DNA of 64,000 bases from Sphaerolaimus hirsutus (Eukaryota; Nematoda; Chromadorea; Monhysterida; Sphaerolaimidae), in assembly GCA_964036195.1 (NCBI GenBank), contig OZ038454.1:6014001-6078000 (forward strand). The letters are read 5' to 3'. The position numbers and the translations under genes were made by a program. Positions 38,401 to 49,100 of the stretch are shown here, in pieces; the first letter of the stretch is position 1; each line of letters begins with the position of its first letter. Below the pieces are notes generated by a model. The model was not told the DNA's origin. It did not search any database and saw only the letters and a program-made list of their open reading frames with translations.

Positions 38401-41400
38401 ACGGCCGGTGCCCAAGTAAAGTGCCCGTACTTGTGCACCGGGCGGGCATTTACTTGTGCACCGGGGAGGGCTACCTGGCCAATATATTAGGTGACCAGGA
38501 GGCTGTCCTGCACCCTATAAAATGTAAAGCCAATTGTCAAATGTCAAGTAAAATGTCAATTAAAACAAAAAATTTGACTCACATTTTGACACATTGCATG
38601 ACAATTGACAAATTTGTATGACACTAGATATTGACTTTACACTTTACAGGGCTCGGGACTAGAGTTGGCCGATGTTTTTTTAAAACGTTTTCAAAGAAAA
38701 ACAACATTTTTTCATACGAAAACATGACGTCCGAAATGTTGTTTTTTAAAAAAACATCGGTCGAAATTTGTAGTACTAAGCACTAGGTATTTTGCAAAAT
38801 TTTTGCGCGCAATTTCACACACAAATTGACATTGGTGGTTGTTTTCATTGCTTTTATGGCATTTTTAGTGTCAAAGCATCCATTTCTATGTGCTGCCATG
38901 GGTTAATAAGCCGTCATATGTTGATGTAGTATATAATATGGAGGTAATGTGCTTCCATGTACCTCCACAGTGTGTAACTTCACTCCCAAAGTAACAACCT
39001 TCCTTTTATAATTATAACCTTGTTTGATCGTGCCAAACCATGCCAAACGCCAAACCTGAAGTAACAAACATTCGACTATAAGGCAATATACGAACGTGTC
39101 GACAAAAAATGGATATTTTTGACACAAATCACCACTTGTAATGCTATCCCATGGCTCCACAGCCATTATATGGTCATATATAACATCACAGTAATAACAG
39201 TATTGCCACTGTCTGATATACCTGTTGACACAAGGTCATATCTGGGAGCTTTAAAAAAAAACGTTTTTTGTTTAAAAAAAACGTTGTATGTTTTTTTAAA
39301 ACACGGAGTTGAAAAAAAACGTTTTTTCCAACCCTACTCGGGACAGGCATCAGGTGCTCGAATCACTTTGCGTCATATAAATAGGAGACGTTTGCCCAAA
39401 ATCCACACGAACCTTCAGTCAGTTCTCTCTCAATTTTATCATTATTCCTTTGCAACTGTTCATTGTCCGCTTTCAGACGTTCCAGCTCCAATTTTGCAGC
39501 GTCCAAAGAATTCTGGCGCTCTGCCAACTGGGAACGTAATGAGTCGATTTGATTTTCTAACGTTGAGAGCCTGGCTTCATGGCGACGCCTGTTTTTAAAA
39601 GGGGTTTTCAAGATTAATGTATTTTATGTGCCTCAATACTTTTATTTTATGTATTTTAAAAGCATGGGTCGAAATGGGAGGATACAGGGGTATCCTAGAT
39701 TTCGACCCTCTGGGGGGTTGGATAGATAGGAAATCGCTCCTCCGGAGGGATAGATAGCTGAAAAATTTTCTGGGGGGGGGGGTTGGGGAGGGGGGTTCGC
39801 GGGGGTTTATTTTATAGGCATGAAGGAAGAAAAAGGAGAACATTTGCTAAAAGTAAGCGAAAATGGCTAAAAATGGGTATATAAGCACATTATATATTAT
39901 AGTACCAAAAATAATCAAAAATAGGCAGTTAGACGCGAACTAGTTATTTTGGAGGTGAAAATCTATAAAAAGGTATGAAAAATAGCGATTTTGAGCGAAA
40001 ATTGGGGTCGTGTTTCTCAAAACTCGCTCCAGATAGATAGATAGCTGGCCGATTTTTGGGGGGGGGGGGGGGTTAGGGGATAGTAACCCAAAATTTTGCC
40101 TCCGGGATCAGTGGCATTGCCAGGGGGGGGGGGGCGGGGGGGCGGCAGCTGCGTGATAATGCACTCAATTGTATCCATGCCGCTGTATTTGTACGTGAAA
40201 TACATACATTTTTACATCGGTCTGTGGCGCCAATGGCGCCATGACGCGGCGCCTACGAATGGCGCCAGCGCCATGGCGCAAATTCCCTTCTACAGGGGTC
40301 CAATTTTAGGGGGGCGCCGCCCCCCCCCCCGTTCGCCAGGCTCCGTAAACAATCCGCCCCCTCAAAAATCCTGGTTACGCCACTGTCCGGGATAGAAAGA
40401 TAGCTGGGCGGTTTGGGGGTGGGTAACCCCCCCCCCTTTCCTACCCCTGGAGAATATGTTTATTCAGTATTCACATTCGATTTCTTCATCCAATTGACGC
40501 GTCTAATTCTAAAAATCGACAAGTCCACAAAATGCGATTTTGAGTAAATCTTATTTTAAGTAAATTTTAAGTTTCATTTCCAATTCCAGGTCCATGGTGC
40601 GTGTCCAATGGGGCTCTCTCATGCTCAACATTGCTCCAAATGTTAACAATAAAGTGTCAAATTTTCAGCCCCTGCTCTCAACGTATTTGTTTAAAATTGG
40701 GTGTCTATAAAATTCTAATCGGACAGAACAAAACTGTTTTTGGGAGGGAAATGGACTTGTCGACTTCTTGCACTCGACAACATTTTTGTTCCCACTCGCG
40801 CTGCCCCTGCCTTATGGGAAATTTCTGGAATTGTCGACTTTTAGAAATCGGTGTCCATGATGGACTTATCACATTTCATGCGTTTTTTCCCATAAAAAAG
40901 GCTGCAGAAGGTGGACTTGTCGACTTTTAGCCCAAAAACTAAGTGGACTTGTCGACTTCTTGCTCAAATTTTTTGCATTTTTCAGAAAAATGTCAAATTT
41001 GGCACTTTGCCATATGGGCATATGAGGTCAAAAAATATATGGAAAATTATGAAAAATGTGCGGGAGTAGCCCCAGATGACGTTTCCGGGCCTAACTCAAA
41101 ATTTTCATATTTTGGAATTGTAGACTTTTAGAATTGGACGCCTCAATTGTTTGATTTGATAACATTTCGACAATCAGTCGAAAAACCTTTGCAAGACTTT
41201 GGTTGTAGGTTTTTGCATTGAATTGTAACTGTCAAATTGAACTTTGGAAAATTGGAAAATATTTTAGGGTCTGTTCCACCAAGGGGCAGTCCCGCACCCT
41301 GTAAGGAGGAACGTAAGACTGTCAAAGATGTAAATCAGGACGTGGAAAATGTTTTATTTCTGAACTTTTGACATTTTGCATGATATTTGACAAATCTGTA

Positions 41401-44400
41401 TGACATTTCACATGACATTTAACCCTCTACTATACACCTAGTGTTCGAGACTGGCATAAGGTCAGTAAAAATGAACCACCATAATCCCCAGGAAATGATA
41501 AAAAAATTTCACGGGAACATTTTCTACATTTGAGACGCATCCAAATTGATTTCTTCGAACCCAACGAAATTTGAGAGGGTAAAAATACATAAGACAATCA
41601 AAAAAATAAAGTACGATTCAACGCCTGCAGGCATTACTTTGTTAAGAATATTTCCTCAGTATTTAACGAAGTGGTCAGAAAGGCAGTGAGAAATAGTGAA
41701 GTGACAGTAAATGTATGAGAAAAATGTTGCCAAAGTTGCCACCTGACTGATCGCATGTGACTTCGCTTACCTTTATGGCACCGCTACGGATGCGGAAATG
41801 ACCGAAGATGAATCTCAAAAGCGCACCTTTCATCATTGACCATTGACTCCGCCTTTTCAGGCCACACCTTCAAACTATTCTCCAATCGCAATTTAACAGC
41901 TTCAATTTCATTCGCTCTCCCATTGGCCGTTTCCGCGCTAAGCTCCGCCTTCGTGAGAGCCGTTCTCAGATTTTCCAGCTCTGCGCGCATGCGATCTCGT
42001 TGCTTGTCCGCCGCCTGAAAGTGGATCTATTTTTCGTTTTTTATATCAAAAATTGGCTGCAGATTGATTAACAGTATTATTTGGAAAATAAATAATAGAA
42101 ATCTCACATTGAAAATTGTTGAAATGGCTTACGCTAAACGCTTCACGCTTACGCGAAATGGCTCGAATAAGTTCCCCCTCGAAAACCTCCCCCGTAAGCT
42201 GGGTAAACAAAGATGAAATCCCTCAAATTACTTCCCCTGTGGTTGGTAGACCTTTGTATAACTATTTTGTATACCTTAGTAAACTAAAATGTATCAAACA
42301 GGGTGACTAAATTAGCAAATATTTTTAATGACTGCGTTTCCCGCTTTGCCAAAATATTCTTCAAAAATCTCCCACTTACATCCAAATCGTGTTTGTACTG
42401 AATCAAGGCGTGTCTAATGGCGCGAACATTTTCGCTGCCACCAGCCGGACTTATGGAACGAGTGCGCATGTGACTGGGGGATAGGGAACGGCGGCCTGCA
42501 AGTGGGCAAACTTATGTTATTTATATGCACTTGTTTATCTATTTGAATTTAGAAGTTAAAATGAATTCTTCTGTGATAATTAGGTTTCGGAATATAAGAC
42601 TTCGTTGTCGATATTGATGATGTAAAATTGCCAGCATTTTTCAAAAACTACGATGTCTTCGAAAAAAACCTCCGCAAATCGAAACCTGTCTCTAGGTACA
42701 CTGCAGATCCTGAACCCTAATCACAAAACCCTTAAATGAAGACACCAAAAATGAGTTCAATAAAAAATAAAAAACACCAATCCACCAACCCGGCCTGTCA
42801 GCAACGATGGCAGCCAATCTGGCCACAGCAGCCTCCAAATCAGTCAACTTAGCATTGCCATCGGCAGATTTGTCAGTCAACTCAGCAATTCTCCGTTCCC
42901 ACTCTCGTTTCTCCTCCTCATAATGGAGACTCTCCGCGTAGGGAACTCCGGTGAACTCCGCGAACTGGTCTCCGTTGGAATCCGTGTACTTTTCGACCGA
43001 TTGCATTACGGCATGTAGCAATTCGTCCAAGTGTGAATTGGGCGTGAGATTTCGCTCGGACATTATGCGACGCAGGCACTGGCGCAGCTGTGGAGGGGTT
43101 GATATATTTATATAGTTCAAATGGGGCTATATGCTATACTTGACAGTGCTGTTAACTGGTTCGCATCTGTTTCAGATCTTAGTTGACCCGTCGTAGTACC
43201 ACATACAAATTTCAGTGAAAAAATGAACATTGTGACATGTGCATGCAACTGAATACCGTGTGCAATCCTGTCAACTAAAATCTGAATTGAAATGAAAACC
43301 AGTTGACAGCGGTGTCAATTAAAACCTGGATTGACATGAAAACCAGTTGACACTGGGGGTGTCAACTAAATAGTGTGCTTTAGCGCCAATCAAAGACTAC
43401 GAAAATAGAACAAAATCTACCTACAACATGTTCCACAAGCCCCGCCCACCTGAGGACTATTTTCGAACGCATGGGTCACCTTCAACAAATCGCTTCTCCT
43501 AATCACGCCATCTACAGTAACCCTGGCTTGGGTTATGGTAGAATGGAATCTGGTCAAATCTCTGTTCGTGCCGTGTTTTAGTTCGTCTTGGTTTCGGCGA
43601 ATATGTTGTATCGAGTTCCACAGACGCAATAATAGCGTGTGGTCCAGCGTGAAAGTGCGTTTTAATTCCTGAAAAATTAAAATCAAATAATAATTATTTT
43701 AAAAATATCAAATAATGTAACTAGTGGTAAATTTATATGGGAATTTCACAAACTATATTTTTAAAAATTCCACATTCATTGTTTGAGGGTGACAGAAATT
43801 ATTTACTATACAAATACAAGCGGGTACCCTCCTCAGGAAAATGTTTCGAAAATCGAGTTACCTCCATAATTTCACAACCTTTAATTATAGACCATTATCG
43901 AAAAAATTGATCGGACACCACACCCCAATCACGTTTTATTTAGCACAGCAATCTCGAAAAGGCGGGAAAAATTCGAGTGCAAAAAAACTGACCCCCATTT
44001 TCTCCTTGAAAACCCTTTCCTGCTGCTTCATATATTGCTGGTCCCTCTTGTACATTTGTTTTGCATTATTCAATTCCGCACTAAGTGACGCATTTGCACT
44101 CAACGCAGTCCTCAAATTGTCTTCCAAATGTGAAATTCGCGTTTCCAAATTAGCGGATCTAAAAATTGTTTGGTTAACAAAAATTTAAAAAAATGGATGC
44201 GAGTAAATGTATTGTCGAGAATTCGAGATATCATAAAATCGTGTACGCTTTCAGGCGTCATTCAAAATGAAAAACTTCTCTTTGCTTTGAGCATTTTACT
44301 GTAAATTAAGTGCCACTCTATAGTCCTAGCAATCGTATAAGTTTCAAAAATTAAACACCCCAAAACAAACCTATGTTTTTCATTATCCAACTCCAATTCA

Positions 44401-45859
44401 ACCACTGACAAATTTGTGTCGTTCTGACTAAAAAATTTCACACTTGGCCCAGTGCCAGCAAAATTTGCAGAATCCGTAGTGTCATCCATAAAATTAGCAA
44501 AATTTGACGCATCAATTTGCCCACCAAAAGTTGTATTGGCAGTGGCAAAACTGGAATCCCTGGCTTGTATCGATTGATTTCTCATCTCTTTTACCTGAGA
44601 AAATCGATGTTAATAAGAAATTTTGATTTAAAATGCTGACCAGTCTTAACGAAACAATGGGCCGGTACTGAACTCTGTGAAATTTCGTGTCAAGTGTAAC
44701 ATGTCAAGTAATATTTGTTAAATGCCATGCAAAATGCTCGGTAAAGTGCTAAAGAAGACTTCTTGACTACAATTTATGTAACATTTTACAGGGTTCGTGA
44801 TTATGCGGGTCGAAACTGAAAAATCATGAATTTTTGCCAGACACGTTGTCGAAACGCCCAAATAAATAAGTCACAAATAATTGCATTGTTTAAAGAATAA
44901 AATCAACTTTATAAAAGTATTTTCCAAAATTTGAATTTTCGTCAATTAAATTTGTCAACTAGATAAGCTTCACAACCCCCCGCCCCAATACAAATTTGAC
45001 AAGTCTGTTCCACCAAATTTTACCAATTATTACGGCTTTTCGCCCCTTACCAAGTCCTAACCCTTCACTTTAGTCACATACAAACAAAATAAAAATAAAA
45101 ACGGACCCTTTCTTCCAATCTCTCAATATCCCTTAATTGTTTTTCGCTGTCCTGGTGACAAGCGTCTACATTACCTCGAAATCTATGCAAATCGCATCGC
45201 AGTTTCGTAGCTTCAGTTAAAATGGCGTCGCCGTCAGTGTTTGGCGTTGGCGCCATAAGAGAAGAATCGCTGGTTACGCGGATTTCCTGAAAACAAAATG
45301 AAAAATTAGAAAAGTTGGCAAAATGCCCCCAGTGATGTCGTCACATTGATTTGATACTAGCAGTTTTACTAAAACGAACTTCCGCGTAGAAATGCACATG
45401 CCCAGGGACGTATCCAGGATTTTTGAGCGGGGGGGGGCTGCTTGTTTACGGGGGCCGGCGAACGGGGGGAGCCCCCCCTAAAATATATCCTGTCTGGACA
45501 CATTTATTACATGCTTTGGGTACGCAAATGCCTACTATTTGCTGCGATCCGTACGAAAATTTCTGACGAATTAACCCCTCAAATTTTGCTGGCGAAATGA
45601 TTAACCCCCATGGGGGTACTTCGAGGTAATACAGTAGAATATCATAAATTCCAGTGCCCCTACAGAGTGCTATCAGCGGACAATACCAACTCCTCCAAGG
45701 GGTTCACAAGTTCTTTTTCAAAATTTTCCCTTTTTTTAAAGCAACTAAATCGCAGTTTAAAAGACGAGCTGCCCGACAAATCGGGCAAATCCAATTGCGC
45801 ACCTGGTCAAACTCATCTGGATCGTCGGTCGTGGCCAGACCAGGCGAAGATGACGCCAT
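26420..45859 (-). CDS. CROCC: Rootletin/CEP250-type coiled-coil protein, 28 exons, one-base frame break in exon 23
   Basis: Structural protein of ciliary rootlets or centrosome linkers (known for the family). Exons: 45859-45803, 45286-45107, 44594-44371, 44158-43993, 43668-43450, 43087-42790, 42495-42380, 42014-41827, 39588-39413, 38166-37981, 37674-37556, 37310-37082, 36080-35953, 35568-35448, 35375-35278, 35113-34829, 33659-33480, 33115-33005, 32494-32364, 31592-31436, 30662-30548, 30343-30258, 29966-29828, 29489-29385, 29070-28904, 27840-27667, 26638-26591, 26513-26420. About 1,430 residues, mostly heptad coiled coil, shorter than vertebrate rootletin (about 2,000). Diagnostic blocks: LLRLWNSIQHIRRNQDELK..TNRDL (family LW..VVAFRR.F.EMKS.TDRDL), a Ser-Pro-rich linker RRSLSPSH..RSISPAGG, and the C-terminal LHLEQNRRVDYLKR (family LTLERKQKQDYI.R). 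Rootletin versus CEP250 cannot be separated by eye. The last exon may instead splice at GTAAGT near 26,468. Confidence 0.87.
26705..27385. mobile_element. Family C inverted-repeat element with GTACCGATCTACA array
   Basis: Ends GAAGGGTGTGCTTCTAAAAG and its inverse. The unit AAAAGTACCGATCTACA recurs about seven times internally. It lies in rootletin intron 26. No target duplication recognised, no transposase. Confidence 0.8.
28065..28772. mobile_element. Complete family E element (GGGGACTT ends), AATT flanks
   Basis: GGGGACTTCCGTTCCAAAAG at the left; inverse CTTTTGGAATGAAAGTCCCC at the right; AATT on both sides (28,061-28,064, 28,773-28,776). Internal array of AGTGCACATATCCA units. It lies in rootletin intron 25, in opposite orientation to the copy at 8,535-9,191. 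Confidence 0.85.
30694..31150. mobile_element. Family K element with four tandem GGCCGTAAAGTAAACCC units
   Basis: Starts with tandem 17-base units GGCCGTAAAGTAAACCC (30,710-30,775) and ends with two inverted units (31,115-31,140). It begins about 31 bases from the acceptor of rootletin exon 21 (exon edge 30,662). Uninterrupted counterpart of 21,449-22,895. Confidence 0.85.
31655..32104. mobile_element. Family A element in rootletin intron 19
   Basis: TACCGTATTTGCTCGAAATA at the left, inverted TATTTCGAGGAAATACGGTA at the right, many CTCGAAATACCCCCC units at both sides of a unique middle. Confidence 0.85.
32729..32885. mobile_element. Short family J element, 8-bp duplication AAGACGAG
   Basis: Left end mutated (AATGGGTCTGCTAG), right end GGAGACCCCTG; exact duplication AAGACGAG at 32,721-32,728 and 32,886-32,893. 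Rootletin intron 18. Confidence 0.85.
33718..34454. mobile_element. Family G hAT-like element with ATATCGA arms
   Basis: TAGGGTTCAAACGATATATC at the left, inverted CATATCGTTCGAACCGTA at the right. Target duplication CCGGTGCC/CTGGTGCC matches at 7 of 8 bases. Arms are arrays of ATATCGA/TCGATATC around a unique 390-bp core without a transposase. Rootletin intron 16. Confidence 0.82.
34465..34623. mobile_element. Family P palindrome in rootletin intron 16
   Basis: GCCTGTAAAATGCGCTGTAA at the left, inverse with TTTTACAGGCCATTTTACAG at the right. Directly beside the family G element. Confidence 0.65.
36391..36982. mobile_element. Family J hAT-like element, 8-bp duplication AGTCAGTG
   Basis: CAGGGGTTGG at the left, ATACCCCTG at the right. 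Exact AGTCA-GTG duplication at 36,383-36,390 and 36,983-36,990. CTATCTATCCCGGAGG arrays at both ends. Rootletin intron 12. Confidence 0.9.
38333..38470. repeat. Inverted and direct CCGGTGCCCAAGTAA array in rootletin intron 9
   Basis: About seven variants of CCGGTGCCCAAGTAAA, first on one strand, then inverted (TTACTTGTGCACCGG). A small GC-rich palindromic cluster of unknown origin, near exon 10. Confidence 0.65.
38505..39347. mobile_element. Family P element split by a younger hAT-like element
   Basis: Left arm GGCTGTCCTGCACCCTATAA; right arm TTTACAGGGCTCGGGAC, then after the insertion CTCGGGACAGGC. The insertion at 38,660-39,336 has duplicated CTCGGGAC inside the right arm. Confidence 0.8.
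38660..39336. mobile_element. Family F hAT-like element, 8-bp duplication CTCGGGAC
   Basis: TAGAGTTGGCCGATG at the left, TTTTCCAACCCTA at the right; exact duplication at 38,652-38,659 and 39,337-39,344. Arms of AAAACGTTTTTT-type repeats. The core is about 400 bp, with no transposase. Confidence 0.9.
39685..40449. mobile_element. Family J element containing a nested 277-bp element
   Basis: CAGGGGTATCCTAG at the left, CTACCCCTG at the right. Outer flanks GGAGGATA/GAGAATAT match poorly. The interruption at 40,109-40,385 is exact. Rootletin intron 8. Confidence 0.75.
40109..40385. mobile_element. Family N element, 8-bp duplication TCCGGGAT, nested in family J
   Basis: CAGTGGCATTGCCAGG at the left, CCTGGTTACGCCACTG at the right; exact TCCGGGAT at 40,101-40,108 and 40,386-40,393. 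GGCGCCAATGGCGCC palindromes inside. Confidence 0.92.
40491..41149. mobile_element. Family D inverted-repeat element with GGACTTGTCGACTT array
   Basis: CAATTGACGCGTCTAATTC at the left, inverted GAATTGGACGCCTCAATTG at the right. GTGGACTTGTCGACTTTTAG-like units recur at least four times inside. Confidence 0.75.
41284..41456. mobile_element. Family P copy in rootletin intron 8
   Basis: GGCAGTCCCGCACCCTGTAA at the left, degenerate inverse ending near GTTCGAGACTGGC at the right. Confidence 0.6.
44661..44806. mobile_element. Family P copy in rootletin intron 2
   Basis: ACTCTGTGAAATTTCGTGTC arm and inverse TTTTACAGGGTTCGTG. Degenerate. Confidence 0.5.
45405..45634. repeat. Family N fragment joined to family A fragment in rootletin intron 1
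   Basis: CAGGGACGTATCCAGG left end with C/G runs to about 45,480, then a family A right half ending in TTCGAGGTAATACAGTA. Confidence 0.6.
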
Positions 45860-46038
45860 TTTTACTTTCTCAATCGCTGCAAAAAACATTCCGCGAAAAT
45901 TATCGATGTAATTATTGAGGGCGGAAAACGTGGAAATGCGTAAAACTATATGGTATGATGCTGTATGAAAGGCATCTTTGATAAATGGACAAAAATGTAC
46001 GAGATTAAACTGGAAGATGTCGATAAATCAACTCGAAT

Positions 46039-46044
46039 TTTATT
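46039..46044 (-). promoter_or_regulatory. Candidate poly(A) signal of NOP14
   Basis: AATAAA on the minus strand, 125 bases after the NOP14 stop. It leaves about 180 bases before the rootletin ATG at 45,859, so rootletin regulatory sequence must be short or overlap the NOP14 3' end. Confidence 0.5.
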
Positions 46045-46168
46045 CACGGTCAATCAGCAAGAATTATGTTTCAACACAATGATCGGTTCAACAAAAATAA
46101 AAATGTCAATATACGTCTCCAAAATAAATTTAATAAAATCAACAAAAAAATTCAAAAATCCACAATCA

Positions 46169-49100
46169 CTATCCAAATTTCTTCTTCAATTTATTTTTCT
46201 CTTTTTGAACTGCCTTGAAATCTGCCTCCTGATTTTTCAGCGAATGCATCAATTTTTTGGTCTTCAATTTTCTTTCAGAATCCAATTTCTGACTGGAATC
46301 GTGCTGGCGCCGTGCCAAAAACTCAGCATCTCTACGCAATTCTCTCATGGCACCGCGTTTTTCTCGTTTCAATTTTGCACTCAGTTTGGCCCTTTCGCCT
46401 TTCGTTTTGTGCTGCGAGAGAACAATAAAATAAAGTATTCAGGAGCCAGACTCAGACCCTGTAAAATGGCAAATGTCATGCTAAGTGTCAAAAGTCGTGT
46501 AAAATTCCTGATAATATGGCAAACGAGCGGTTTAAATTTTTAATTTTTTGTCATTTTACAGGACATTTTACGTGAATTTTGACACTTTGCATGGCATTTG
46601 ACATTTTGCAGGGATTTTAATAACTTTTGACACTTTGCATGACATAAGCCATTTTACAGTGTATTAGACATGACTTTTGACACTTTCCATGACATTTGAC
46701 ATTTGACAGGGCATTGCAACTCGCAACTGGACAAGTGACAAAAAGTGGAAAACAGACAGAAATTTATCCCTCAAAAAACAACACCAAACCAAACAGAACC
46801 TTCTTTCTCTCCGGGTCAAATCCACTCTCCACCCTAGGCTCGTACATTTCAATATGGGGCACATTCGATGCCGGCGCCATGGCGCCAGCCACAGTGCCTT
46901 CGGTGTCGCCGCCTGGCGCCACATTGAATTTGGCGCTAATTTTGGCGCCCTTTGAGGATTTCAGCGGCGCCAAAAGTGCCGCGCGCTCGGCGCACAGCGA
47001 TGATAATCTGTGTAGATAAATGTGAAAAATTCAGTGTATGTGGATGGATGGAAACAATTGTGTACTGTGGGAAAATAAACGCGCGCGCGGCATACAAACA
47101 AACAAACTTTATTTAAAAAACAAATCAGAGCATAAATCTCAAATGGTCCAATTTCAACATATTCTATTTTTCAGATTGTCGTCAAAAATGTCCCAAAAAT
47201 CGCCCCAAATCAACCTTTCAATCATATTGACAACTTCCGATCTCAAACGATGCACGTACAGATGCGCAGGTAAATTTCGCAGAAGCTCCAATAGCGGGGA
47301 AAAGACGCCAGAAAAATACGGTATATCATCGTATAATTCCACGCATTTGCGTATAATTTTCAACGAATTTAGCAAAGTAGCCTGAATTTTGTCCACTTTA
47401 TTTTGTTCCGAAATTGTCTGGTCACTTTTCGATTTTCTTGTGAAAATTTCACCCAGTGAAATCGGCGGTATCGGATGCAGTGGGGCCTGAAAATAAATTG
47501 TACGTTTGTGGAGAAATTCTGAAATGCAGAAATGAAATTTTTTGTCACTGAAATACAATAAAACAAATGAAGAAAAAAACCAATGTTAATTTGCGTGTGA
47601 AATTGCGCAAACGCGAGCAAAAATGTTCAAAGACATTGTGAATAAGCACAGAATATTTCATATTGAATATTTCAGCTGGTCTTTTTATAAACGGTTTTGA
47701 TAATTGCGTGACAAAACCCGTAACAAAAATAAGAACATCAAATATATTTGAACTCACCGCGTGGTTCAACAGTAAACACCTTGCCAAACGTTCATCCAAT
47801 GGCAAATTGCCAATAGGTGCATAAGTTCCACATTTTCCACGTGCCTCGGTACTTTTCGAACCCGCATAAATACTTTCCATTAAAAAGGCCAAAATTTCTG
47901 GTACATATCGCTTCGACTGGTGCACATATTCCAAAAGTATCGAACATAGAAATAGACCTTTGTTGATGCAGCGCCAATCACGAAGGTGTGCCTGGGAAAA
48001 AAACGATGTTCATTGGTGGTTTTTATCTATTTTTCAGAACAGGGACGTATCCAGGATTTTTGAGGGGGGGGCTGCTTGTTTACGGAACCCGGCGAACGGG
48101 GGGGGGCTCAGCCCCCCCCCTACAATTTTCCCTATATAGGGACGGAAAGGCGTTTTGGCGCTGGCGCCAACGCCAATAACGCCATGGTGTGGCGCCTTTG
48201 TATGGCGCTAGCGCCAAAACGCCTCTCCGTCCCTATATAGGGAAAAATTTTAGGGGGGAGGGGCTGAGCCCCCCCCCCGTTCGCCGGGCTCCGTAAACAA
48301 GCAGCCCCCCCCCCCCCGCTCGAAAATCCTGGATACGTCCCTGATTGATGCATTAATAGCATTTCAATGTGTAAGTTAAAATCATTGAAATTCCCTCTAT
48401 GAAAAGTAATGCAGCATTTTACTGAAGCACTTTACGCACACTTGTCACGCAATTTTCATGCTAGCCAAATTATGGAACCAGGGGCGAGTTTCACAATCAG
48501 ACAGGTGACTAGAAAAATGGTAAAGTAACATAAATATGCGGTACTCAAGTGAATAATAAAAACATAAATATAATTGTCAACTGTCGAACATTTTCAGTTA
48601 GAAATACACTTGACTTTCCACTCACCACTTTTGTTGTCACTTGTTAAATTGCGTAAGTGACGTCAGGGAACAGTCTCGAACCCTATAAGTGTAAAGTCAA
48701 GCGGCAAAGGTTATGTAAAATGCCAATTAAAATAATCTAAAAGATTTTATTACTGAACTATTGACACTTTGTATGACAATTGACAAATCTAAATGATATA
48801 TTTACACGACATTTTACACTTGACTTGACGCTTTACAGAGACGGGACTGGCGCCTTCAAACGTGATGGAAGCACTCTCAGCTATAAATATTAAAATAATG
48901 ATAAAATGCAACGAAAGCTAACGCCCCCACACTCAGTAATTCATCACGCTTTACCTCAGAGGTTGTTCTGAAAGTTCACGTCAAAAAAATTAAATTCGTT
49001 GTAATTTCCAACACACGAAATTCACATCGGCACAAATTAGAAAGGGAAAAGCAGGGACGTATCCAGGATTTTTGAGCGGGGGGGGCTGCTTGTTTACGGA

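Noticed and set aside
40491..41149. Autonomous transposase inside the longer (650-1,030 bp) elements
   Set aside because: Cores of families C, D, F, G and I contain only short interrupted frames and no DDE or hAT dimerisation motif.
45965..46543. 192-residue plus-strand frame
   Set aside because: Antisense shadow of the last NOP14 exon and 3' region.
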